A DNA stretch of 48,657 nucleotides from Bacteroidota bacterium (lineage in GTDB: Bacteria > Bacteroidota > Ignavibacteria > SZUA-365), in contig QKAF01000038.1 in NCBI GenBank assembly GCA_003246455.1, positions 1-48,657 of the forward strand, in the 5' to 3' direction. The notes under the pieces were generated by a model. The model was given only the letters and a program-made list of their open reading frames with translations. It was not told the origin of the DNA and did not search any database. Each line of letters begins with the position of its first letter. Within the stretch, counting starts at the first letter, position 1. A program made the translations under genes and the position numbers. This document shows, piece after piece, positions 27,915-37,306 of the stretch.

Positions 27915-27944
27915 TGTAGGGGCGCAGCATGCTGCGCCCCTACA
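27915..27944. repeat. Perfect 30-bp palindrome (copy 2 of the dispersed palindrome)
   Basis: Half-site TGTAGGGGCGCAGCA, centre at 27929/27930, no loop. Its inner 26 bp are identical to the palindrome at 10446-10471. Like the first copy, it lies between convergent genes (ComF and nucleotidyltransferase), but here no T-run follows on either strand. Confidence 0.92.
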
Positions 27945-27991
27945 AGGTGTCGGCAACCCTTGCATTTTCTTATCGGAACGGCGCAGCGATC

Positions 27992-28798
27992 TCACCCACC
28001 CCAAAGTTTCCACGGCGCCGAGCCGGTATACCAGATGCGGTTCAAATCCTGAACGTGCTTGGGAGTGTCCATGCAGTGCCAGAACCCGTCATGCGGGAAT
28101 ACCTGGATGCGTCCTTCCTCCGCCAGGCGCGGCAGGAGATCTTTCTCGAGTATCACGTCGTCACCCTGGATTTCCTCGAGTATGCTCCTGCGCATGACGA
28201 AGAACCCGCCGTTGATTTCGCACGTGGTGCGGGGCTTCTCATCGAACCCGAGCAGCATCCGCCCGTCGCTTTCGAGAATGCCGAAGGTACTGGTCAGCTT
28301 GACCGAGAGCAGGGTCACGTCTGCCTGCGACGCGATATGCTGATCGAGTTCCATGCCCAGATCGGCGTCGCAGAGACCGTCGGCGTACGTGGCCAGGAAG
28401 TGTTCTTCTTCAATGAACGGCGCCGCGCGCAGCAGCCGACCGCCGGTTTCCGTACTCTTGCCGGCATGGAGAAAGGTCACGTTCCAGCCGCGCTCGTCGT
28501 CGGGCAGCATCGTATGGAAGGTATGCGCACCGTCGGAGAGACGGATCGTAAAATCCGTTGTCATGCTCAGGTAGCGCTCGAACCAGCCGATGATCTGGTC
28601 CGCACCGTGCCCCAGCGGCAGTATGAAATGGCGCAGACCGAAATGGGAGTACAGCTTCATCACATGCCACAGCACGGGACGCGCACCGATCTGGACAAGC
28701 GCCTTGGGCCTGCCGTCCGTGAATTCCCGCATGCGGAGTCCAAGACCTCCGCACAGTATCACTACCGGATAGGGACGCGGTTCGTGTGAAGCCTCCAT
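27992..28798 (-). CDS. Sugar nucleotidyltransferase, glucose-1-phosphate cytidylyltransferase (RfbF)-like
   Basis: 268 residues. Nucleotide-binding start VILCGGLGLRMREF with GRPKALVQIGARPVLWHVMKLYSHFG closely follows RfbF; the metal-binding Asp of the GDG-type motif is in TYADG, and INGGFFV, GFWHCMDT and the APWKLW end are kept. RfbF makes CDP-glucose from CTP and glucose-1-phosphate, the start of CDP-dideoxyhexose synthesis. None of the later genes (RfbG, RfbH) is nearby, so the product's use is open. GAGG site 7 bases upstream. It is last in the minus-strand run GH13-USP-nucleotidyltransferase. Confidence 0.83.
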   Translation of the reverse strand: MEASHEPRPYPVVILCGGLGLRMREFTDGRPKALVQIGARPVLWHVMKLYSHFGLRHFILPLGHGADQIIGWFERYLSMTTDFTIRLSDGAHTFHTMLPDDERGWNVTFLHAGKSTETGGRLLRAAPFIEEEHFLATYADGLCDADLGMELDQHIASQADVTLLSVKLTSTFGILESDGRMLLGFDEKPRTTCEINGGFFVMRRSILEEIQGDDVILEKDLLPRLAEEGRIQVFPHDGFWHCMDTPKHVQDLNRIWYTGSAPWKLWGG

Positions 28799-28810
28799 GG
28801 CGCGGCCTCG

Positions 28811-29647
28811 TCAGTGGAACACGAATACGGGGACGGTCGCATCCTTGATGATGCTCCCGACCGTGCTGCCGAAAATCCGTTCGGTCAGACTCTGCGCGAC
28901 GGGTCTGCCGAGGATGATCAGCGCCGGGTGAAGTTCCCGCAGCACCTGCTGTATCGCGTCGAGCGGCTTTCCCGTGCGAAGCATCATTCGCGCTTCGATC
29001 CCGTGGGAACGAAGGAAGCGCGCGGCTTTCTCGAGATGGTATTTGTTCCTGTCGTAGTCGGCCGCGACGCACAGCAGCGTGACGGGATAGATATCCGGGA
29101 TGTCGGGAGTGACATGCGCATACGCCTGCAGCGCCCGCGCTGCACCCCTGGAACCGTCGTACGCGATGACCACGTTACGGGGGAGTTCCATGTCTTTCGG
29201 AACCGCGAGCACCGGGCAGACCGGATCTTTCAGCAGCAGCTCGAGTGTATCACCGGGGCCTTCACGGGTGGGGTAGTGGAAGAATGTCCGGAGCCCGGTG
29301 ATGATCAGGTCGGCGGTCCGGCTTTCCTGTCCGAGACCCTCGTACGGCGTTCCCGTGTAGATGATGTCTTCATGCGCGATTTCATGCTGGTCGCACTCCA
29401 TGCGAAACTGCGCGATGAGATTTTCCGCGTGACTTTTGGCATCGTTCAGCAGACCGGAAACGGTGCTTTCGGCGAGCTGAAATCCCCCGGGTTGTGCCCC
29501 GGCGGCAAGGTGCTCGATACTGGGCCGGTCTATCACGGCCACACCGATCAACGTGCCTTTATACAGCTTCGCCCGACGGATGGCCATACCCAGTGCGGTT
29601 TTTGAGTACGGTGACCCGTCAAGTCCGACGACGATACGTTTGCTCAT
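28811..29647 (-). CDS. Tandem universal stress protein (two USP domains)
   Basis: 278 residues comprising two USP folds (1-~150 and ~155-278). The first opens IVVGLDGSPYSKTALGMAI and the second NVVIAYDGSRGAARALQAYA. The second ends LIILGRPVAQSLTERIFGSTVGSI, similar to the ATP-binding G-x2-G-x9-G-S/T motif, but the second glycine is missing, so ATP binding is uncertain. Start at MSKRIVVG, which has an unusually strong GGAGGT site 6 bases before it. Located 12 bases before the nucleotidyltransferase gene and 31 bases after the amylase gene, so probably co-transcribed with both. Confidence 0.9.
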   Translation of the reverse strand: MSKRIVVGLDGSPYSKTALGMAIRRAKLYKGTLIGVAVIDRPSIEHLAAGAQPGGFQLAESTVSGLLNDAKSHAENLIAQFRMECDQHEIAHEDIIYTGTPYEGLGQESRTADLIITGLRTFFHYPTREGPGDTLELLLKDPVCPVLAVPKDMELPRNVVIAYDGSRGAARALQAYAHVTPDIPDIYPVTLLCVAADYDRNKYHLEKAARFLRSHGIEARMMLRTGKPLDAIQQVLRELHPALIILGRPVAQSLTERIFGSTVGSIIKDATVPVFVFH

Positions 29648-29678
29648 GGTGTACCTCCTCGCATCAATGAGGAATGAA

Positions 29679-32033
29679 TCAATTTCGAATCCAGATACGG
29701 ACGTCTCGCGCATCGATCGCGACCGTATGCGATCCGCCGCGCAGAACGCATTGCGGCAGGTCGACAAGCGGCTGAGTCCCGGCGCGATCACCGTGGACGA
29801 CGAGCTGCCAGTCTCCCTCGGGAAGATTCAGCGTGAGAGATGACGATGCATCCCCGGTATTCACGGCGACGGCCACGCGTCCGCCGATCACGTATCCAAG
29901 CAGCATTTCATCCGCAGGCAGCATCCACTCGATATAGCCTTCCGGCACGGCCGTCCCACGCCGCAGCACCGCCCCGTATTCCGACCGCCGCAGCCGGATC
30001 AGTCCTTTCCAGTAGTCGTTCATGCGCTGGAAATTGCAGGCGGCGCCGTCTTCAATGTTTCGCCCGAGGGTCTCCCACAGGAAGAGGTTCGGACGGCGAA
30101 GGTTGTAGGTATCGCGCTTCCCGTGGATGTAGATCGGACCGCTCTCCGTGTATTTGACATACTCGACCAGCGGAGACGCGGCCTTGCTTCGCATGAATTC
30201 GCTCCCGCCGTGTAGCACCACCGGCCCGAGGGACGTCAGCAGCATGGCCGCCGCGATGCGGTACCGGTCTTCCTCGACGCCGCGAAGTCCGTTCCAGTCT
30301 TCGCGGGCAAACCGGTCGGCGAGCGCCCAGTTATCGTGGATGTCGAGATAGTTGATTCCTTCGTTGGGATTGTCTTCGTATTCGAAGCTGTTGGCGATGG
30401 CGGCACGGGCGGCCTCCCTGCTGCCGTTTCCTCCCGCGTATCCGCGGTCGCGCCGCTTGTCCTGCGGATTGTCGGGCGGACCGCAGAGGGCGTTGCGGCA
30501 GTCGTCCTGGAAATAGGTGATCGGCGCGTCCGCCTTGTACCAGTCCCATGCGGGATTGTTTTCGAAGCGGGGATCGCTGGAACCGATCCACGGCTCTCCG
30601 TAAATCAGAATGTCCGGCCCGAGACGCCGCCGCAGTTCCCGAAGCGTCTGCTCGTCGGTGAGCCCCGCGAGATCGATGCGGAATCCGTCCACTCCATATT
30701 CATTTACCAGCGCGGCGCATTGATCGTAGATCCATCGCGCCGTCATCGGCCGGTCTTCCGATTTCGTTTCATTGCCGAAGGCGCCGACGAAATCGAGTTT
30801 CTCGTTGGTACGGTAGTAGGCATACTTCCCGAAGACCCTGAAGTTGAAATAGAGTTCGCGGCTGTCCATGCGTTCCGCCGTATGATTGAAGACCATGTCC
30901 ACGATCACGGCGATGCCTTTCTCATGAAACGCCGCGACGAGGTCGCGGAACTGCCGGTTCTGCGCGCCCCGCTCGCTGTCGCCCTCCCGATAGCGCGTCT
31001 CGAGCGCGAACGCGTGCGACGTGCGGTATCCCCACTGATAGTTGCTTTCCGAGATCATCTGCTCGCGCATGTATGGATCGTCCTCGAAAGCCCGCCTCCA
31101 TTCCTCGTCCGGAAAATGCAGAAACTCCTGGACGGGCATCAGATGAACGGCGTTGATACCGAGATCCACCAGGTGATCGAAGCCGACGGCAATCCCCTGC
31201 GCGTTTTGCAGTCCCGGCGTGCAGACCCCGGTAAATGTTCCGCGAAGCTTCGGATCGAGCGCATCGATTGCGCGGGTGAAATCCTCGACGTGCATTTCGT
31301 AGGAGATGAGGTCCTCCATGCGGGGACGTCCCCCGCGCACCGGCGGCGGCGGCGTCATGCGCGGCCAGATCCTCGCGCGCCCGAAGCTGTCATCGGAAAC
31401 CCGGGCGTACGGATCGGTGACGTGCACGGGTACCTGTTCGAAAAATTCGCTGCCGGGGTCCTTCGGACCGTGAACCGTAAAGTCATACCACCAGCGTTCG
31501 AAGTTGCCCTCGACATCCGCCTCCCATACGCCGTCCGCATCACGCAGCATCTTCAGGCGATGATCGGCCGGTCCGGTGCGGGACAGGTACAGGTAGAGGA
31601 TGACGCTGTCGGCCCGCGGAGAGAAAACGCGGACGACGGTGCGATTCCGCTCAGGGAGAAAATTCGCGCCGAGCTCCTTTTCCGATGCCAGGTTCCGAAG
31701 CCATCCGTCGAACGAGCAGAGAAGCGTGTCACCCGCGGGATCCACGACATAATGCACCCGCCGGATATCGACGTCGCGTGCAAGCTGCAGGAGCAGCTCG
31801 TGTGCGCCTGAGGGCAGCACCTCGCGAACGGGGATGCGATCCCCTTCCGCGTTCCGCACCTGGTACTGCTGGGGGTCCGTCGTATGTCCGCCTGCTTCCG
31901 CGAGGACGCAGAGCTTCACTGACCGTGCGCCGACAAGTTCGGCGCAGCCAGACAGTGTCTGTGCCGCGGTGAAATGATGCAGCAGACAGACAGCGAAAAA
32001 TATCGCTGCGCAGGGTCGCATTCTTTCGTTCAT
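29679..32033 (-). CDS. Secreted GH13 alpha-amylase/pullulanase-like enzyme
   Basis: 784 residues using the start MNERMRPCAAIFFAVCLLHH; a start 12 bases later (MRPCAAIFF) is equally possible. A signal peptide is followed by an N-terminal region, a CBM48-like beta domain (~135-215, VVRVFSPRADSVILYLY), the GH13 barrel from YEMHVEDF, and a C-terminal beta domain. Catalytic residues are nucleophile D454 (FRIDLAG), acid/base E480 (IYGEPWIG) and D567 (LDIHDN). NYQWGYR is pullulanase-like (alpha-1,6 debranching) rather than simple alpha-amylase. It likely degrades glycogen- or starch-type polymers outside the cytoplasm. The end lacks a T9SS tail, so export may stop in the periplasm. Confidence 0.9.
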   Translation of the reverse strand: MNERMRPCAAIFFAVCLLHHFTAAQTLSGCAELVGARSVKLCVLAEAGGHTTDPQQYQVRNAEGDRIPVREVLPSGAHELLLQLARDVDIRRVHYVVDPAGDTLLCSFDGWLRNLASEKELGANFLPERNRTVVRVFSPRADSVILYLYLSRTGPADHRLKMLRDADGVWEADVEGNFERWWYDFTVHGPKDPGSEFFEQVPVHVTDPYARVSDDSFGRARIWPRMTPPPPVRGGRPRMEDLISYEMHVEDFTRAIDALDPKLRGTFTGVCTPGLQNAQGIAVGFDHLVDLGINAVHLMPVQEFLHFPDEEWRRAFEDDPYMREQMISESNYQWGYRTSHAFALETRYREGDSERGAQNRQFRDLVAAFHEKGIAVIVDMVFNHTAERMDSRELYFNFRVFGKYAYYRTNEKLDFVGAFGNETKSEDRPMTARWIYDQCAALVNEYGVDGFRIDLAGLTDEQTLRELRRRLGPDILIYGEPWIGSSDPRFENNPAWDWYKADAPITYFQDDCRNALCGPPDNPQDKRRDRGYAGGNGSREAARAAIANSFEYEDNPNEGINYLDIHDNWALADRFAREDWNGLRGVEEDRYRIAAAMLLTSLGPVVLHGGSEFMRSKAASPLVEYVKYTESGPIYIHGKRDTYNLRRPNLFLWETLGRNIEDGAACNFQRMNDYWKGLIRLRRSEYGAVLRRGTAVPEGYIEWMLPADEMLLGYVIGGRVAVAVNTGDASSSLTLNLPEGDWQLVVHGDRAGTQPLVDLPQCVLRGGSHTVAIDARDVRIWIRN

Positions 32034-32229
32034 CATGTTTCGTATGGCTGAAATATAATAGAAAAATGGTATTTGTACAGCGATTTGGCGGATTTTCGCA
32101 GGGAATTCTTTCTCCCTGTCGCATTTGTTCTTGAATTTATTACATTGCATGTCCCGATTGCGGCACTCCGTTGCATTCGTCGGAGTGTGCGCTTACCGTT
32201 TCTACCATTTCCACACCCGGAGTAGTTCT

Positions 32230-32556
32230 ATGGCGGTATATCAGTCCGAGAAGGAGTTTCTCCGTTCGTTGAAGCGCTTCAACGCACTTTCTTCCCAACA
32301 GTACGAGTGGCATACCGGTATTTCCGAAAAGGAGCATGACTGCATGTTCGGACATGCCATTCCTTCGGAACAGCTGTATTTCAAGAAACCGCTGGACATG
32401 GAAGGGGAACGAACCGTGCGCGTTTGCAGGGACTGCATGGAGAAGCTGGTATTCGTGACTATCGACAGCGACCGGCACAGCAAGAATCTATCGGAACACC
32501 TGTACCGTGAACGTCATCCGGCTCAGAAGAAAATACTGAAAACCATGCCGCGCTGA
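32230..32556 (+). CDS. Small conserved-looking protein with zinc-ribbon-like Cys/His pairs
   Basis: 108 residues, family not recognised. Start at MAVYQSEKEF, with GGAG about 8 bases upstream. Residues H36/C38 and H42 (EHDCMFGH) and C66/C69 (VCRDCMEK) could form a single zinc site; the rest is charged and without signal peptide or membrane segment. A 5' leader hairpin CACTCCG/CGGAGTG lies at 32164-32187, and a strong terminator follows at 32571-32599, so it is a single-gene unit. It is probably a small DNA-, RNA- or protein-binding factor, which is inference. Confidence 0.75.
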   Translation: MAVYQSEKEFLRSLKRFNALSSQQYEWHTGISEKEHDCMFGHAIPSEQLYFKKPLDMEGERTVRVCRDCMEKLVFVTIDSDRHSKNLSEHLYRERHPAQKKILKTMPR

Positions 32557-32570
32557 TGCGCGTGCGATTG

Positions 32571-32599
32571 AGGGCGCCGTTCGGGCGCCCTTTTTTTTT
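32571..32599 (+). terminator. Intrinsic terminator of the small zinc-ribbon-like gene
   Basis: Perfect 8-bp stem AGGGCGCC, loop GTTCG, GGCGCCCT, followed by eight more T. It starts 14 bases after the stop. Textbook form. Confidence 0.95.
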
Positions 32600-32687
32600 C
32601 ACCGCGTTCGAATGAAACGCGCGCGGCGCTTGGTTTTCGTTTCCGAAGCATGTTTTTTTCACTCGGCGTTTCTACCGATCAAAGGGA

Positions 32688-34109
32688 ATGCATTTGTCTC
32701 TGCTCCATTTCACCTGGATTGACTGGACCATTGTCGCAGCGTACCTCGGATTCCTGCTCTACCTGGGATTTCGCGGTTCGACGCTCAACCGCAGCAGCGC
32801 GGAGCAGTTCATCCTCGGCGGACGCATGCTCAGTCTCCCGGGTTTTGTCGCCGCGCTCGTCGCAACCTGGTACGGCGGCATCCTCGGTGTCGGCGAGTTC
32901 AGCTACCAGTACGGGATAGCCAACTGGTTCGTCTTCGGATTTCCCTACTACATATTCGCCCTCGTGTTCGCCCTGTTCTTTGCGCGGCGCGTGCGCGACA
33001 CCGGCACGTATTCCATCCCCGATCAACTGTATCGCTGCTACGACCGGAAAACCGGTTTGCTCGGATCGGTGCTGGTGTTCTTCAACAGTTCGCCTGCCCC
33101 GTACCTTCTCATGCTGGCGGTGCTGCTGCAGGTCGTGACCGGCTGGAATTTCCTGCTGTGCCTCACCCTCGGGTCCCTCGTCTCCATGGTCTATGTCTAT
33201 GCCGGCGGTTTCCGCGCGGTCGTGCGGACCGATCTTCTGCAGTTCACCCTGATGTTCGGCGGGTTCTTCCTCCTGCTGTTCTTCCTGGTCTCGGATTACG
33301 GTCTCGAGCCCTTTCTCTCGGCCAATCTCCCGCCGATGCACCTGACGCTGTCCGGCGGAAACTCGTGGCAGTACATCCTTGTCTGGTTCTTTATCGCCCT
33401 GTGGACGCTGGTTTCGCCGCAGTTTCACCAGTTCACGCTCAGTGCGAAATCTCCCCGCACCGCGCGCAGCGGCATCCTGATATCGATCCTCTTCTGGTTC
33501 ATCTTCGACACGGCGACGACGCTGTCGGGGCTCTATGCCAGGGCGCTGCTGCCGGACCTCACCCAGCCCTCCATGGCCTTTCCGCTGCTGGGAGACGCTG
33601 CGCTCCCCGCTGCCGCGAAAGGACTGTTTTACGTCGGGATGCTGGCCACCGTCATGTCGACCACGGACGGCCTGACGTTCATCGCCGCGCTGACGGTCGG
33701 GCGCGACATCATCGCCCGCTGGGGCGGACGCGACGACGACCGATCCATCACCCGCTACACGCAGTACGGGGTGCTGTTCACCACGGGAATCTCGGCGGTG
33801 GCCGTCCTGCTCTTCCCCTCCGTGATCGACCTCTGGTACGTGATCGGAACGCTGTTCATACCGGCGCTGCTGCTTCCGCTCACGGCTAGCTACTATCCGC
33901 GCCTCCGGCTCGGCGGCACGCAGACCTTCGTCGCGATGACGGGGGGATTCCTCGTCAGTTTTGCTTCGTTCGCCGCCGGACACGCCATGGCCGCAAACGC
34001 CGCGCCTCAATACCCCCTCGGCATCGAGCCGATGTACGCCGGACTCAGCGTCAGCGTCCTCCTTTACGCGGCCGGCCTCACTGCGAAGCACCGAAACGCT
34101 CCCCGCTGA
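32688..34109 (+). CDS. Sodium:solute symporter family transporter
   Basis: 473 residues, about 13 membrane segments, SSS/SLC5-like (AEQFILGGRMLSLPGFVAALVATWYGG; VYAGGFRAVVRTDLLQ; LFYVGMLATVMSTTDGLTFIAALTVGRDI, the sodium-site region in TM8). It couples Na+ entry to uptake of a solute not predictable from sequence. The ATG at 32688 directly abuts the AAAGGGA ribosome site (no spacer); TTG two codons later (32694) would have a 6-base spacer and may be the real start. It follows the terminator at 32571 and has no close partner. Confidence 0.9.
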   Translation: MHLSLLHFTWIDWTIVAAYLGFLLYLGFRGSTLNRSSAEQFILGGRMLSLPGFVAALVATWYGGILGVGEFSYQYGIANWFVFGFPYYIFALVFALFFARRVRDTGTYSIPDQLYRCYDRKTGLLGSVLVFFNSSPAPYLLMLAVLLQVVTGWNFLLCLTLGSLVSMVYVYAGGFRAVVRTDLLQFTLMFGGFFLLLFFLVSDYGLEPFLSANLPPMHLTLSGGNSWQYILVWFFIALWTLVSPQFHQFTLSAKSPRTARSGILISILFWFIFDTATTLSGLYARALLPDLTQPSMAFPLLGDAALPAAAKGLFYVGMLATVMSTTDGLTFIAALTVGRDIIARWGGRDDDRSITRYTQYGVLFTTGISAVAVLLFPSVIDLWYVIGTLFIPALLLPLTASYYPRLRLGGTQTFVAMTGGFLVSFASFAAGHAMAANAAPQYPLGIEPMYAGLSVSVLLYAAGLTAKHRNAPR

Positions 34110-34217
34110 TCATTGCCTTTCCCGCCTTCGGCCGCGAAGAGAACTCGGCGGGCGCAGCGCCTTCACCGCGAGATCGCCCGGATGCACCTGCCCCCCTTTC
34201 GATTCCCGGGCTCACCG

Positions 34218-34261
34218 AAAAAAAAAGAACGCGCACGGTCGAGGGGTCGATCCGTGCGCGT
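34218..34261 (-). terminator. Intrinsic terminator of the MarR gene
   Basis: Stem ACGCGCACGG/CCGTGCGCGT with an inner TCGA/TCGA pair, then on the minus strand TTCTTTTTTTTT. It lies 57 bases after the stop. A second hairpin AACAATTGC-ATGGC-GCAATTGTT (34297-34319) covers the stop codon itself. Confidence 0.88.
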
Positions 34262-34317
34262 CAAAATAATTGTCGAAAGAATTAGTTGCGGCCAGAAACA
34301 ATTGCATGGCGCAATTG

Positions 34318-34785
34318 TTAACTGTATTCCTCAACGAACTCTGTTCTGATTTGCATGACGTCCGCGAGTTCATTGACTGCGGAGATAATGCGGTCATGGT
34401 CCTTGGCCTGGAGAATGCTGAGTACCTGCTCGTAGACATGGGTACAGTCGTTGGTCACCTTGCGGGCCACGGTTTCTCCCTGTTTCGTCAGGCGAACATT
34501 GATGATGCGGCGGTCATGGGGATCGATATGCCGCGTCACGTAACGTTTCTTTACAAGGCCGTCAATAATGCGGGTGAGGCGACTGCTGGTGAGATTCATA
34601 CGCTGAGCGATGTCTTTCACCGACATTTCCGTATCGCGGCGGAACGCCCGCAGACATTTGAATTCTGACAGGGAAAGATGCGCCCGCTCAGCGATCTCTT
34701 CCTGTTTCGTCTGGCAGCAGCCGACCAATCCCAGAGTCAGGTCAGCCAGACGTTCGGCTTTTCGGTAGATTTCCGGATCTTCCAT
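34318..34785 (-). CDS. MarR-family transcriptional regulator
   Basis: 155 residues: winged helix of the MarR type (SVKDIAQRMNLTSSRLTRIIDGLVKKRYVTRHIDPHDRRIINVRLTKQG region) flanked by dimerisation helices. It is read divergently from the fumarase gene, 188 bases away. A candidate promoter lies at 34817-34845, with the dyad TTGCTAGTATCAA (34806-34818) just downstream of and overlapping the -10 element, a suitable autoregulatory site. Ligand unknown; the cysteines CC near residue 23 could sense oxidants, which is speculation. Confidence 0.92.
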   Translation of the reverse strand: MEDPEIYRKAERLADLTLGLVGCCQTKQEEIAERAHLSLSEFKCLRAFRRDTEMSVKDIAQRMNLTSSRLTRIIDGLVKKRYVTRHIDPHDRRIINVRLTKQGETVARKVTNDCTHVYEQVLSILQAKDHDRIISAVNELADVMQIRTEFVEEYS

Positions 34786-34805
34786 AGGTACTACGAAATA
34801 AATAA

Positions 34806-34845
34806 CTTGCTAGTATCAACTTATGTCTATATGAAATAAATGTCA
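34806..34845 (-). promoter_or_regulatory. Promoter of marR with overlapping dyad
   Basis: Minus strand TTGACA (34840-34845), 17-base spacer, TAAGTT (34817-34822). The dyad TTGCTAGTATCAA (34806-34818) is symmetric at 10 of 13 positions and overlaps the -10 edge. It also lies in the fumarase leader region, so both genes might be controlled. Confidence 0.5.
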
Positions 34846-34973
34846 AGAATATTTTAAGATATTTTTATAAGAATAAGGGCATTCCGTCACCCCCCTGTTT
34901 GATTCCGAGAGTGATTCATCGTATCATTTAATCCGTTTTTCCGCTTCCCATGATTCAATCTTTGAGGCAACGC

Positions 34974-36500
<1,527 letters not shown>

Positions 36501-36515
36501 TCGAACAGGATCAGC

Positions 36516-37094
36516 ATGAACAGCATCGATCACGCCTTTCACGACGCACAGCACTTTCTCGCGCGATTCATCAACGACGACGAACAGTACCCGCGGGTAC
36601 AGCTCTTCGCCGAAAAACTGGCCGCGACCTTTCGTGCCGGCTGCAAGGCAATGTCATGCGGGAACGGCGGTTCGATGAGCGATGCGATGCATTTCGCCGA
36701 GGAATGGAGCGGCCGCTACCGTAAGGAGCGCCCCCCCCTTCCCGCGATCGCTTTCAGTGATCCGGGACATATGAGCTGCGTCGCGAACGACTATGGATTC
36801 GCGGAGGTTTTCGCGCGTCAGGTGCAGGCGCTGGGCAAGGAAGGCGACCTCCTGCTCATGCTCAGCACCAGCGGAAATTCGCCGAACCTCCTGCGCGCGG
36901 CGGAGGAAGCGCGCGCGAAAGGCGTGACCACCGTGGGACTGCTCGGCAAGGGAGGCGGTTCGCTGCTGCCGCTCTGCGATCTCTCCATCGTGGTCCCGGG
37001 CAACACCAGCGACCGCATCCAGGAGCTTCACATCAAGATCATTCATATCGTGATCGAGACTGTGGAGCGGACCCTCTTCCCGGACCTGTACTGA
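36516..37094 (+). CDS. gmhA: Phosphoheptose isomerase GmhA (SIS domain)
   Basis: 192 residues, full length. SCGNGGSMSDAMHFAEEWSGRYR, ISFSDPGHMSCVANDYGF-type segment and STSGNSPNLLRAAEEA are typical of GmhA; the zinc/active-site residues H-x3-E in MHFAEE and Q/H in RIQELHIKIIHI are kept. It turns sedoheptulose-7-phosphate into D-glycero-D-manno-heptose-7-phosphate, the first step of the LPS inner-core heptose pathway, consistent with the LptE gene. It probably shares a transcript with the fumarase gene and is followed by two hairpins, the second a strong terminator. Confidence 0.95.
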   Translation: MNSIDHAFHDAQHFLARFINDDEQYPRVQLFAEKLAATFRAGCKAMSCGNGGSMSDAMHFAEEWSGRYRKERPPLPAIAFSDPGHMSCVANDYGFAEVFARQVQALGKEGDLLLMLSTSGNSPNLLRAAEEARAKGVTTVGLLGKGGGSLLPLCDLSIVVPGNTSDRIQELHIKIIHIVIETVERTLFPDLY

Positions 37095-37096
37095 CA

Positions 37097-37164
37097 GCCA
37101 GGTCAGGATTCCTGGCCGTCATTCGTTTATAGGAGAATAAGCCGGACCTGCCGTCCGGCTTTTT
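37097..37164 (+). terminator. Double-hairpin terminator after gmhA
   Basis: First hairpin GCCAGG/CCTGGC (37097-37116) right after the stop; second a perfect 9-bp stem AAGCCGGAC, loop CTGCC, GTCCGGCTT, followed by TTT (37139-37164). Confidence 0.88.
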
Positions 37165-37202
37165 CCTGCAATGACCCTTTCCCCGGCTGTGCAAAATTTT
37201 AC

Positions 37203-37231
37203 TTGCTTTTCGGGAAAGAATACCATAGATT
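37203..37231 (+). promoter_or_regulatory. Candidate promoter of the first mini sorting-domain gene
   Basis: TTGCTT, 17-base spacer, TAGATT, ending ~75 bases before the ATG at 37307. Moderate match only; no sigma-54 site was seen here, unlike the paralogue at 38.4 kb. Confidence 0.4.
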
Positions 37232-37306
37232 TCTCCCCTCACTCTCTCTCCACTCTCACTTGTTCTTTGACTGAAACGTGAAAGTCATTTAGAACATGGT
37301 GAGAAT

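Noticed and set aside
37269-37297. TTGACT-N17-TAGAAC just before paralogue 1
   Set aside because: The start of transcription would fall at the ATG itself, leaving no room for the good ribosome site; the site at 37203-37231 is more plausible.
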